Below, one piece after another: positions 7,496-15,689 of a stretch of DNA of 64,000 nucleotides. The notes under the pieces were generated by a model. The model had not been told where the DNA came from and did no database searches. It worked only from the letters and a program-made list of their open reading frames with translations. The stretch lies in the NCBI GenBank assembly GCA_046846435.1, contig CP128407.1, positions 124,001 to 188,000 on the forward strand, given 5' to 3'. Every line of letters begins with the position of its first letter. Positions within the stretch are counted from its first letter, which is position 1. This DNA comes from Nanosynbacter sp963524495 (lineage in GTDB: Bacteria > Patescibacteriota > Saccharimonadia > Saccharimonadales > Saccharimonadaceae). The position numbers were made by a program, and so were the translations under genes.

Positions 7496-7876
7496 ATGAA
7501 GTGTCGGTATGTTGCTATAGTCGCGGCGCTGGCTGTGACAGCAGATGTCGTATTGGTGCACACGGTGACGCCAATGAGCATTGGTCCGTTGGGCGTCCTG
7601 GCGTTTTTTGTGTGTCTGTATGTAGCAACTGCGTCGTGCTGTTATTTAGTGATGGTCGCGGCGAGGCGTGTGGCAATGCGTGTTGTTCGACATAATATGT
7701 ATCGTGGCTTGGCCTCGGTAACGCCGTTGAAATTATATTACTATGCGAGTATCATCGGGCTTATACCGGTTATCTTACTTGGCATGCAATCAATTGGTGG
7801 CGTCACGGCATGGGATGTCTTGCTCCTGATGCTTTTTTTGGGCCTTGGTTGTTTTTACATACACAAACGATTTTAG
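7496..7876 (+). CDS. Small four-helix membrane protein (126 aa), function unknown
   Basis: The ATG at 7496 is chosen because TATAGT ends six bases before it. There are four hydrophobic segments: about residues 5-22, 28-50, 78-97 and 104-122. A basic loop (ARRVAMRVVRHN) lies between the second and third, presumably on the cytoplasmic side, and the protein ends in YIHKRF. I recognise no family. It precedes the 7916-11393 pair but that pair has its own -10 element. Confidence 0.6.
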   Translation: MKCRYVAIVAALAVTADVVLVHTVTPMSIGPLGVLAFFVCLYVATASCCYLVMVAARRVAMRVVRHNMYRGLASVTPLKLYYYASIIGLIPVILLGMQSIGGVTAWDVLLLMLFLGLGCFYIHKRF

Positions 7877-7903
7877 AGCGTAGGAACTCTATCGGTAACG
7901 TGG

Positions 7904-7909
7904 TACAAT
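7904..7909 (+). promoter_or_regulatory. -10 element TACAAT, leaderless start
   Basis: Six bases before ATG 7916. Confidence 0.55.
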
Positions 7910-7915
7910 ATAGGT

Positions 7916-8329
7916 ATGAATCCAGAGTTGCCTCAGGTGCGTCCATCGGTTGAGAGTTTACCGCCTGCCTCAAGCGGTGAGTTTCGGCTGGATGGTGATG
8001 CAAATCAGGTAGAGGCTGAGAGACGTTCTGCCGAACGCCCAGCGGTAAATGTGGCGAACTCACCGATGCCAGCAACGGTACTACCGACCGTTCCGGTGCC
8101 GGCGCCTCCAGTGGTGCAGGCACCCGCGTCGACGATGACGTCAACTGACGATACGCCGCTGATAGCTGGTGATGATGATTTGATTGAAAAGGAGTGGGTT
8201 GACAAATTGAAACGGATTATTACCTTGACAAGGGATGATCCGTACGAGCGAGCACGGGTAATCGCGCAGTTGCAGGCTGATTATCTCAAAAAGAGATACA
8301 ACAGGGAGATGGGCCAATCGAACGGGTAG
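7916..8329 (+). CDS. Protein with disordered N-terminus and helical C-terminus (137 aa)
   Basis: Residues 1-85 are Pro/Ala/Ser-rich and likely disordered. Residues 88-137 form a charged helical domain (DLIEKEWVDKLKRIITLTRDDPYERARVIAQ...DYLKKRYN). This tail type is common in CPR proteins encoded beside pilus or conjugation-like ATPases, although the exact role is unknown. Only four bases separate it from the large ATPase gene downstream, so the two products probably work together. It is likely cytoplasmic because no membrane segment or signal peptide is visible. Confidence 0.6.
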   Translation: MNPELPQVRPSVESLPPASSGEFRLDGDANQVEAERRSAERPAVNVANSPMPATVLPTVPVPAPPVVQAPASTMTSTDDTPLIAGDDDLIEKEWVDKLKRIITLTRDDPYERARVIAQLQADYLKKRYNREMGQSNG

Positions 8330-8333
8330 AGAT

Positions 8334-11300
8334 ATGGATAGCGGGCCGTTAATTACTGGTTTTATCGTCGTCGTAGTGTTGGCGATCGGTGTAACGATTG
8401 TTACACTGCAGTATCGCAAGATGCTACGTGAAGCAAAAAATTATGAGCGCGGGCTAAAAATGGTGCCGCTACTGATTCACTTGCCGCCATCAAGTGAAGA
8501 TATTGATGGGGCGAGTCGTGACCAGCGTGATCTAACGGAAGAAATTCTCAGCCAGGCGCAAGTGATGTATAACATTATATCAAGTACCGCCACGAAAGGA
8601 TTTAAGAGTCGACTCTACGGGCAGCGCCATTTGTCGTTTGAGATTATTGCGCGTGGCGGTTTGGTGCATTATTATGCTGTCGTACCGACGGTGCTGGTTG
8701 ATGTAATTCGCCAAGCGATTGCGGCAGCTTATCCGGCGGCGCGGTTGGAAGAAGTGGCTGATACGAATGTGTTTAGTAAAATTGGCAAGATGAGCGGGAC
8801 AATTGGCGGCGAATTCTCGCTTCGTAAGTCGTTCGTCTATCCTATCGCAACATATCAGGAGTCAAAGCGAGATGCGTCGCGGGCGCTACTGAATGCCATG
8901 TCGGCGGCGACAAAAGACGATGGTATCGGCTTGCAGTTCTTGGTTCGGCCGGCGCGGGAGGGTTGGTCGCGTGCCTCAGAAGAGCATGTTGAGAAAATGA
9001 AGAAGAACAAGGGCAAGAAATCAACGAAGGTGGCGGGCGTTGATATCTCAATGGTCGGGGACATTTTTGAGGCGTTGTGGAAACCACCACAGTCGGCAAA
9101 AGAAAAAGAAGGTGAGATCAAGCCCGAGGACAAGCAGTTATCATCGCTAGAGCAGGCAGAGGTTGATGCCGTTAGCGAGAAAACCCGCTATCCGGCGTAT
9201 GAGGTATTGGTGCGGGTGGTAATTTCATCAAATACTGCCGCTCGTTCACAGGTGCTACTTAAAAATATTATCGCTGCGTTTGCGATGTTTGACTCGCCAC
9301 GCAATAACGGTTTTCGTTTTTCGTTGACAAATAATATTGAGGAAATGACTACGGCGTATATTATGCGGTTTTTCCCGCAGCATATTCGCAGTAATATCCT
9401 TAATAGTGTCGAGATGGCGACTCTGTTTCACTTGCCGAGCGCAACCGCTATCCCAACTTCACAGGTTAAGCGGCAGATGTCCAAGCAGGTTGATGGGCCG
9501 ACTGATGTCTTGGACGAGGGACTATTGATTGGTTACAATGAATTTCGCGGTACGAAAAAGCCAATTCGTATCGGTACGAAGGATCGTCGTCGCCACGTCT
9601 ACATCATCGGTCAGACTGGTGTTGGTAAGTCGGTATTGCAGGAAAATATGGCGTATCAAGATATGATGGATGGCCGAGGATTTGCACTGATTGATCCGCA
9701 CGGTGATTTGGTCGAGTCGCTCATGGGGAAGGTGCCGAAAGAACGAGTGGAAGATATTATCTATTTCAATCCCGCCGATATGGAAAACCCGATTGGCCTC
9801 AACATGTTTGAATTCGACAGCCCGGATCAAAAGGACTTTCTGGTGCAGGAAGCGATTAACATGCTGTATGGGCTGTACGATCCGGGGCATACCGGTATCG
9901 TGGGGCCACGGCTTGAGCATATTTTTCGTAATTGTGCGCTGCTGTTGATGGCGGATCCAGCCGGCGGAACATTTATTGATGTGCCGAAGTGTCTCATTGA
10001 CCCAGAATTTGTGAAGAGCAAGCTGAGGTACGTCACTGATCCGCAGGTGATTGATTTCTGGACGAAGGAGTTCCCAGCCTCGCAGCGATCAAATGAGGCC
10101 GGTGAGGTGATATCGTGGGTGGTCTCGAAGTTTGGCCCATTTATCTCTAACGATTCGATGCGTAACATCATCGGTCAGACGAAGTCAGGGTTTAACATCC
10201 GTGAGATTATGGATAATAAGAAGATTCTGCTAGTTAATTTGTCGAAAGGTAAGCTTGGTGAGCTCAATGCCAAGCTACTAGGAATTATCTTTATCATGAA
10301 GTTCCAGGCGGCAGCTATGTCGCGGGCTGATATCCCGGAAGAGCAGCGTGAAGACTTTTCACTATATGTTGACGAGGTGCAGAACTTTGCGACTGATAGT
10401 TTTGAATCAATTTTGTCTGAGGCGCGAAAATATAAGCTGAGTTTGATTATGGGTAACCAGTTTATGACACAGCTAACAGAGAAGATTCGTGAGGCTATTA
10501 TTGGTAACATTGGTACGGTTATCTCGGGGCGTATTGGTATCACCGACGCGGAATTGATGGTCAAGAAGTTTCAGCCAGTGTTTGATATTGATGATTTATC
10601 AAAGCTACCAAATTTTCAGTCGATCGCTTCGGTGATGATCAATAATGTGCCGTCAGCGCCGTTTAGCATGAACTGGGTGCCACCGATGGGGCAGGTTAAC
10701 AATCAGCTTCGCGATGCGTTGGTGCGACTATCGGCAGCAAAGTATGGCAAGCCACGCGCGGTGGTTGAGAAAGAGATATTTGAGCGGCTTGGTCGCAATA
10801 AAAAGCCAGCGACTTCGTCGACTGGCCCATCGCTCAATCGGCCGACTGCAAAGAGCGGTTCGTCTTTCCTGGACGAGTGGTTGTCAAAACGTCAACAACT
10901 TGGTGGTGGCAAGCCGGGGGCTATGGGCGCTGCTGCTCCGGGTGCGGGGCAGTCTCGGTTGGGCGTGCCATCGCCGCTAGCTCCACAGCCAGGCCGTCCA
11001 GCTACGTCGCGACTAGCGTCGCCGACCTCAGGCCTGGCGGGCACACAACCGCAGTCGGCTTCTATGCGGCCGTCACAGATTGGGCAGGGCGCTGCGCCAC
11101 AAGGTATCGCTATGCCCGCCCAGACGGCTGGCCAGATGCCGCAGGGAGTTGGTGCTTCGTTGAACAGGCCATCGGGGCAGCCAGCGAGTGCGCCTCATGA
11201 TAGTTTGCGATCGCCAGATCAGCATCCGGTGCCTGCGCCGACAGTGGCTGGCTCAGATGTGGCCGCGCAGGCCGCGCCGCTATCAATTGCTGATAGAATG

Positions 11301-11393
11301 GCGGCAGAACTGCAGCAGGCAGAGCCGCAAAATCGCCTCGACCTGCGTGGTGATAACAACGATAATGGTGAGGTATCGATTAAGCTACGCTAG
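8334..11393 (+). CDS. Membrane-anchored TraD/VirB4-like DNA-binding ATPase (DUF87/T4SS-DNA-bind type)
   Basis: 1019 aa. A single membrane helix at about residues 5-25 (LITGFIVVVVLAIGVTIV) is followed by a long domain of unknown fold to about 390, then a RecA-like motor. Walker A is GQTGVGKSVL near 425, DPHGDLVESL near 460 is typical of the family, and Walker B is LYVDEVQNF near 675. RSNEAGEVISWVVSKF and a late GRIGITDAELM fit HerA/VirD4-type ATPases. Residues 830-990 are Pro/Gln/Ala/Ser-rich and disordered, which is unusual. Proteins like this drive DNA or pilin transport in type IV systems; no other T4SS gene is visible nearby. Confidence 0.8.
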   Translation: MDSGPLITGFIVVVVLAIGVTIVTLQYRKMLREAKNYERGLKMVPLLIHLPPSSEDIDGASRDQRDLTEEILSQAQVMYNIISSTATKGFKSRLYGQRHLSFEIIARGGLVHYYAVVPTVLVDVIRQAIAAAYPAARLEEVADTNVFSKIGKMSGTIGGEFSLRKSFVYPIATYQESKRDASRALLNAMSAATKDDGIGLQFLVRPAREGWSRASEEHVEKMKKNKGKKSTKVAGVDISMVGDIFEALWKPPQSAKEKEGEIKPEDKQLSSLEQAEVDAVSEKTRYPAYEVLVRVVISSNTAARSQVLLKNIIAAFAMFDSPRNNGFRFSLTNNIEEMTTAYIMRFFPQHIRSNILNSVEMATLFHLPSATAIPTSQVKRQMSKQVDGPTDVLDEGLLIGYNEFRGTKKPIRIGTKDRRRHVYIIGQTGVGKSVLQENMAYQDMMDGRGFALIDPHGDLVESLMGKVPKERVEDIIYFNPADMENPIGLNMFEFDSPDQKDFLVQEAINMLYGLYDPGHTGIVGPRLEHIFRNCALLLMADPAGGTFIDVPKCLIDPEFVKSKLRYVTDPQVIDFWTKEFPASQRSNEAGEVISWVVSKFGPFISNDSMRNIIGQTKSGFNIREIMDNKKILLVNLSKGKLGELNAKLLGIIFIMKFQAAAMSRADIPEEQREDFSLYVDEVQNFATDSFESILSEARKYKLSLIMGNQFMTQLTEKIREAIIGNIGTVISGRIGITDAELMVKKFQPVFDIDDLSKLPNFQSIASVMINNVPSAPFSMNWVPPMGQVNNQLRDALVRLSAAKYGKPRAVVEKEIFERLGRNKKPATSSTGPSLNRPTAKSGSSFLDEWLSKRQQLGGGKPGAMGAAAPGAGQSRLGVPSPLAPQPGRPATSRLASPTSGLAGTQPQSASMRPSQIGQGAAPQGIAMPAQTAGQMPQGVGASLNRPSGQPASAPHDSLRSPDQHPVPAPTVAGSDVAAQAAPLSIADRMAAELQQAEPQNRLDLRGDNNDNGEVSIKLR

Positions 11394-11405
11394 GCGTGGG
11401 CCAAG

Positions 11406-11969
11406 CTATCTTTTGTTGAGGAAGCCAACGCGAGCGTACTCAATAATGGCGCCGATAACCCAACCACAACCAAAGAGAATGATCGTTTCTGATCCAGAGA
11501 GAACGTAGCCGTAGTGGCGGGCGATAAAGTAGACGACGACTGAGGAAATTGCGCCAAGTGCGCCAGCAATAATGAGGTTTGGGCGTGCGACGGTGCCGCC
11601 GATAGCTTCACTAGCTTTTTCAACGGCTGGGTTGTGGATGACTTTACTAAAGGTGCGCGAAGCTGGCGATAATTCGCTCTGCATTTTTTTCATGGTTTTC
11701 CGGTAGCTGTCGGTACGGTCGGCTTTGGTGATCTGGCGAGGTGTTTCTGGGGCTGCTAGCTTCTCTGTTTCAGCGGTTTGGCGTGCCTCGGCTTGCTCTA
11801 ATGCTTCGTGACGAGCGTCGTCGAGCTTTTCGTGTCGTTGTCCGGTAGCTTGTTCGGCCCGCCGCTCCAGCTGTTCAGCTGCTGATCGTTCTACTTCGCC
11901 GGCTGATCGCTCAAGTTCGCCAGCGTTTTTTGCTAGCTCCGGATTAGCCCCATGAATTTTTTCTGACAT
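11406..11969 (-). CDS. Coiled-coil protein with two C-terminal membrane helices (187 aa)
   Basis: Residues 1-80 are strongly charged helix (repeats of ELERSAGEVERSAAEQLE and EQAEARQTAE character), predicted coiled coil. Two hydrophobic segments at about 130-150 and 158-178 anchor the C-terminus, which ends in basic FLNKR. AGGGAGGG precedes the start. It lies 16 bases after the LPXTG surface-protein gene on the same strand and is probably cotranscribed. The family is not recognised. A scaffold or envelope role is only inference from topology. Confidence 0.6.
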   Translation of the reverse strand: MSEKIHGANPELAKNAGELERSAGEVERSAAEQLERRAEQATGQRHEKLDDARHEALEQAEARQTAETEKLAAPETPRQITKADRTDSYRKTMKKMQSELSPASRTFSKVIHNPAVEKASEAIGGTVARPNLIIAGALGAISSVVVYFIARHYGYVLSGSETIILFGCGWVIGAIIEYARVGFLNKR

Positions 11970-11985
11970 ATTTACCCTCCCTATG

Positions 11986-13551
11986 TTATAACGTTCCCGC
12001 TGTGATATTGCGGCGAATGATGCGAACCTCTTTGTTTAGTTGTCGTGAACGGCAATAGAAGAAGGTGACAACAGCCGCAATGATACCGGCAAATAACATG
12101 TTTTCTCCAGGGCCGGTTCGCGGCAGGGTAGCGACGGTCTGCTCGACGACCTTTGGCGTTGGGCAATTGACAACGATTTCGACACTGGTACCAAAGACGT
12201 TTGTCATACGGCAGTCATACGATGATGGGTCGCTGGTGCCGCGTGGCTTAGCCGAAAGTTGACCCTTGAGCTGGACGACGTAGGTCATAACCTTTTGCTC
12301 GCCTGGTTTGAGGGTGACTCGTGGCCAAGAAAGGGTGCGCTTTTCCTTATCAAAGGTGCCACCACCATTATCATAGATATCGGCATATTCTAGTACGTCG
12401 GATAGTTCGTCCTTCAAATCAACTGTTGCTGGAGCTTTGCCTTCGTTTTTCGCGGTTAGCTTATACTCAATGCGGTCGCTGGCGTTGGCTTTTTTCTTGG
12501 TGGCATCACCGCCAGAGGTCAGGTTATGTGCCGCCTTGGTGCGGGTAACCTGGGCTTTACAGGTTGTGTCTTTGACCCAAATTGTGGCGTCGCCTGGGCA
12601 CGGCTGGCAGTCGGGATGGTCTATCGGCAGGCTTGAGTTAAGTGGACAGCGTGGTTTTGGACTGATCGTAACGGTTGAAGCACAGGCACTATTCGTCTGG
12701 TCACCGAGGCTGGTGTGGACGATAACGGACACGGTATACGTGCCGTCCTTGTCGAGTGTGTGCTGTAATGACGTGCTCGTAGCGGTGGTGTTGACACGTT
12801 TGCGGAGCACCTCTGTGCCGGCTGAGTTTTTAATGATAAAGGTATAGCCAGCGATAGTCGCACCGTTTTGGACATCGCCATACGCTGTCATCGAGACCTT
12901 GGTACGGTCGGTGACGACGGGCCGCTCGAGTAATTTACAAGCGGCGGTTGGTTTAGGTTTTTGTTTTGGCAATTCTTTGAGCATGATGTTAGCGCAGGCC
13001 TTCATAATGGCAAACGGTTTACCTTCACTGGTCGTACCGACAAATGATTTATACCATGAGCCTGACCCGCTGCGGTTGCGCCCGGTGTCAAATTCAGCCA
13101 TTGGTCGCGAATACAGCGTCAGGCTACCAACCTGAAACTGAACTTCTCCGCGCTGAAGGCCGAAGCGTGAAACACGGCTCCAGGACTGCCAGCCGTTATC
13201 GCGGCCGCTGCTGCGAGTACTGATCTCAGAGTCGCGAGCACTCGCCAAGTTCTCGCGTGTGATGCCAGCGTGCTGCAGCATGTCACGATAATTTTGCGAG
13301 TTATTGTCCCACGCGGCGAGCAGCTGTGATTTCGTATGAATACCGCCATAAACGAGGTCTGAAGCATTGGCGGCATTGGCAGATTCAGGTGGTTGGAAAA
13401 CGGCAAATGACTGCACGATGAGCGCTAGGGCGGTCAGAATGAGACCGGTTTTGCGAGTGATTTCCTCTTTGTGGAGGCGTTTCGCGTAAAAGCCGAGCTC
13501 TTGGATGAGGCTTGGGCTAAACGCGAGATGGGAGACAATTTTCTTAAACAT
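11986..13551 (-). CDS. Cell-surface protein with DUF11-like repeat and LPXTG-type sorting signal
   Basis: 521 aa. A long basic N-terminal stretch (1-35) precedes a signal-like hydrophobic segment (GLILTALALIVQSFAVF) ending ANAANA, so the mature protein is exported. A PKD/Ig-like region lies at about 215-300 (GTYTVSVIVHTSLGD), and a DUF11-like domain at about 345-425 (RIEYKLTAKNEGKAPATVDLK is the hallmark, cut here to its sense). The C-terminus has LPRTGPGENM, a membrane helix and a basic tail, the classic sortase order. Cysteines (CPLNSSL, DCQPCPG) suggest disulfides. It probably sits on the wall facing the host bacterium. Confidence 0.8.
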   Translation of the reverse strand: MFKKIVSHLAFSPSLIQELGFYAKRLHKEEITRKTGLILTALALIVQSFAVFQPPESANAANASDLVYGGIHTKSQLLAAWDNNSQNYRDMLQHAGITRENLASARDSEISTRSSGRDNGWQSWSRVSRFGLQRGEVQFQVGSLTLYSRPMAEFDTGRNRSGSGSWYKSFVGTTSEGKPFAIMKACANIMLKELPKQKPKPTAACKLLERPVVTDRTKVSMTAYGDVQNGATIAGYTFIIKNSAGTEVLRKRVNTTATSTSLQHTLDKDGTYTVSVIVHTSLGDQTNSACASTVTISPKPRCPLNSSLPIDHPDCQPCPGDATIWVKDTTCKAQVTRTKAAHNLTSGGDATKKKANASDRIEYKLTAKNEGKAPATVDLKDELSDVLEYADIYDNGGGTFDKEKRTLSWPRVTLKPGEQKVMTYVVQLKGQLSAKPRGTSDPSSYDCRMTNVFGTSVEIVVNCPTPKVVEQTVATLPRTGPGENMLFAGIIAAVVTFFYCRSRQLNKEVRIIRRNITAGTL

Positions 13552-13636
13552 GCCGTTCCTTATTTTCCATTAGTTTTATGTTTTCGTAAAAATTCCGTCT
13601 CCACTATAGCACAGTGATTGCTTTTACGCAAATAGC

Positions 13637-13665
13637 TTGAGTGAACACTTTTTTTGCGGTATAAT
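13637..13665 (+). promoter_or_regulatory. gyrB-gyrA promoter
   Basis: TTGAGT (13637-13642), 17-bp spacer, TATAAT (13660-13665). This leaves a leader of about 38 bases with GAGGGAAGC before the gyrB ATG. Confidence 0.75.
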
Positions 13666-13710
13666 GGGGGAGTTGTAAATAGCTGACAAATCAGAAATAG
13701 TGAGGGAAGC

Positions 13711-15687
13711 ATGGCTAAACAAACAGATAAGCAAGCCTATGATGGCTCGCAAATCCAGGTTTTGGAGGGTCTCGAACCGGTGCGTAAGCGACCGGGAATG
13801 TACATTGGTAGTACGGGGTATGATGGTGTTCACCATTTGATCAAGGAGATTGCCGATAACTCAATTGACGAGGCAATTGCGGGCCATGCGACGAGAGTAG
13901 AGGTGGTGCTGCTAGAAGACGGTGGTGTGCAGGTGACTGATGATGGGCGCGGTATTCCGGTTGATAAACATCCAAAAACTGGTTTGTCTACCCTAGAAAC
14001 CGTGCTGACAGTACTGCATGCTGGTGGTAAATTTGGCGGCGGCGGCTACAAAGTGTCATCTGGACTTCATGGCGTGGGTTCGAGCGTGGTCAACGCGCTT
14101 TCAACTAAAATGATCGCTGAAGTGGTGCGAGACGGGCAGCTATACCGCGTGGTGTTTGCGACTGGTGGTATCGCCGAGCCGCTAAAGAAGGTTGGCAAAA
14201 CCGATCGGCCAACCGGGACACGCATAACCTTCTACCCAGATCCAACGATTTTTAAGGAGACAGTGGAATTTGACTACAAGTGGGTGGTTAGTTATTTGCG
14301 CCATCAGGCATACCTCACCAAAGGCGTGCACACCTCGGTTATTGACAATCGAACAGGTGAGCGACAGTCATTTTACTTTGAGGGTGGTATTCAGAGCTAC
14401 GTGAGACACCTCAACATTGGCAAAGATGTTTTATCAAACGATGTCTTTTATGTTGAGAGACAGGTTGAAGATTGCATGGTCGAGATTGCCGTACAGTATA
14501 ATGATACTTACATTGAGACAGTAAAGCCGTTCGCCAATAACGTGCTGACACCAGATGGCGGTACACACTTGATCGGTTTTCGCTCAGCCTTAACGAGGGT
14601 TATCAACGATTATGCGCGTAAGAATGGCCTACTGAAAGAAAAGGAAGATAACCTGACCGGTGACGACATCCGCGAGGGCTTGACGGCGATTATCTTGGTT
14701 AAATTGCCTGATCCACAGTTTGAAGGTCAGACCAAAAATAAGCTCGGTAATCCAGAGATGCGCCGCTATGTTGAGCAGGTGATGAATGAATACTTCTCAT
14801 ATTACCTGGAGGAGAATCCTAGCGTTGCCAAGAAGATCGTCGGCAAGGCGACTTTGGCAGCGCGAGCACGCAAGGCAGCGCGAGCAGCTCGCGACAATGT
14901 TATCCGTAAGGGTGCGCTTGATGGTATGGGACTGCCAGGTAAGTTGTGGGACTGTTCAAGTAAGAGCCCGAGTGATAGCGAAATTTATATTGTTGAGGGT
15001 AACTCGGCAGCGGGTTCGGCCAAAGAGGGCCGCGACAGTAAAACCCAGGCAATTTTGCCGCTTCGTGGTAAGGTGCTGAACACTGAGCGGGCGCGACTTG
15101 ACAAAATGTTTGCCAATAAAGAAATTGTAGCGATGATTCAGGCATTTGGTGTTGGTATCGGTGATCAGTTTGATATCAATGGTCTGCGTTACCACAAAAT
15201 TATCATCATGACCGATGCTGATGTTGACGGTAGTCATATCGCGACGTTGCTTTTGACATTCCTGTTCCGCTATATGAAAGAAGTGGTTGAGGGTGGCTAT
15301 GTGTATCTTGCTAAACCGCCGCTATACTCCATCAACCGCGGACAAAAGAAGATTTATGCGTATGATGAGGATGAGAAAGACAAAGTATTGGCGAGCCTAA
15401 TTGCCGATAAGAAAAGTCGTGGTACAACAATCGATGATGAACAAGATGTCACCAAGCAGGCTGGCGTGACAATTTCACGATTTAAGGGGCTTGGTGAGAT
15501 GGATGCCGACCAGCTGTGGGAGACAACGATGAATCCAGAAAATCGTGTATTGATTCAGGTCAGTGTGGAAGACGCCGAAGAGGCGGATGCGATCTTTACG
15601 CGGTTGATGGGCGATGACGTGAGTTTGCGCAAAAACTTTATTCAAAGCTGGGCAAAAAATGCTAACTTGGAGGATTTGGATATTTAA
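13711..15687 (+). CDS. gyrB: DNA gyrase subunit B
   Basis: 658 aa. The GHKL ATPase domain shows PGMYIGSTG, EIADNSIDEA and DDGRGIP, and a GGKFGGGGYKVSSGLHGVG lid-type loop near 110. The TOPRIM domain shows EGNSAAGSAKEGRD near 425 and TDADVDGSHI near 507. FKGLGEMD lies near the end. GyrB powers negative supercoiling with GyrA, which follows after two bases. Length is that of the short GyrB form without the enterobacterial insert. Confidence 0.97.
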   Translation: MAKQTDKQAYDGSQIQVLEGLEPVRKRPGMYIGSTGYDGVHHLIKEIADNSIDEAIAGHATRVEVVLLEDGGVQVTDDGRGIPVDKHPKTGLSTLETVLTVLHAGGKFGGGGYKVSSGLHGVGSSVVNALSTKMIAEVVRDGQLYRVVFATGGIAEPLKKVGKTDRPTGTRITFYPDPTIFKETVEFDYKWVVSYLRHQAYLTKGVHTSVIDNRTGERQSFYFEGGIQSYVRHLNIGKDVLSNDVFYVERQVEDCMVEIAVQYNDTYIETVKPFANNVLTPDGGTHLIGFRSALTRVINDYARKNGLLKEKEDNLTGDDIREGLTAIILVKLPDPQFEGQTKNKLGNPEMRRYVEQVMNEYFSYYLEENPSVAKKIVGKATLAARARKAARAARDNVIRKGALDGMGLPGKLWDCSSKSPSDSEIYIVEGNSAAGSAKEGRDSKTQAILPLRGKVLNTERARLDKMFANKEIVAMIQAFGVGIGDQFDINGLRYHKIIIMTDADVDGSHIATLLLTFLFRYMKEVVEGGYVYLAKPPLYSINRGQKKIYAYDEDEKDKVLASLIADKKSRGTTIDDEQDVTKQAGVTISRFKGLGEMDADQLWETTMNPENRVLIQVSVEDAEEADAIFTRLMGDDVSLRKNFIQSWAKNANLEDLDI

Positions 15688-15689
15688 TC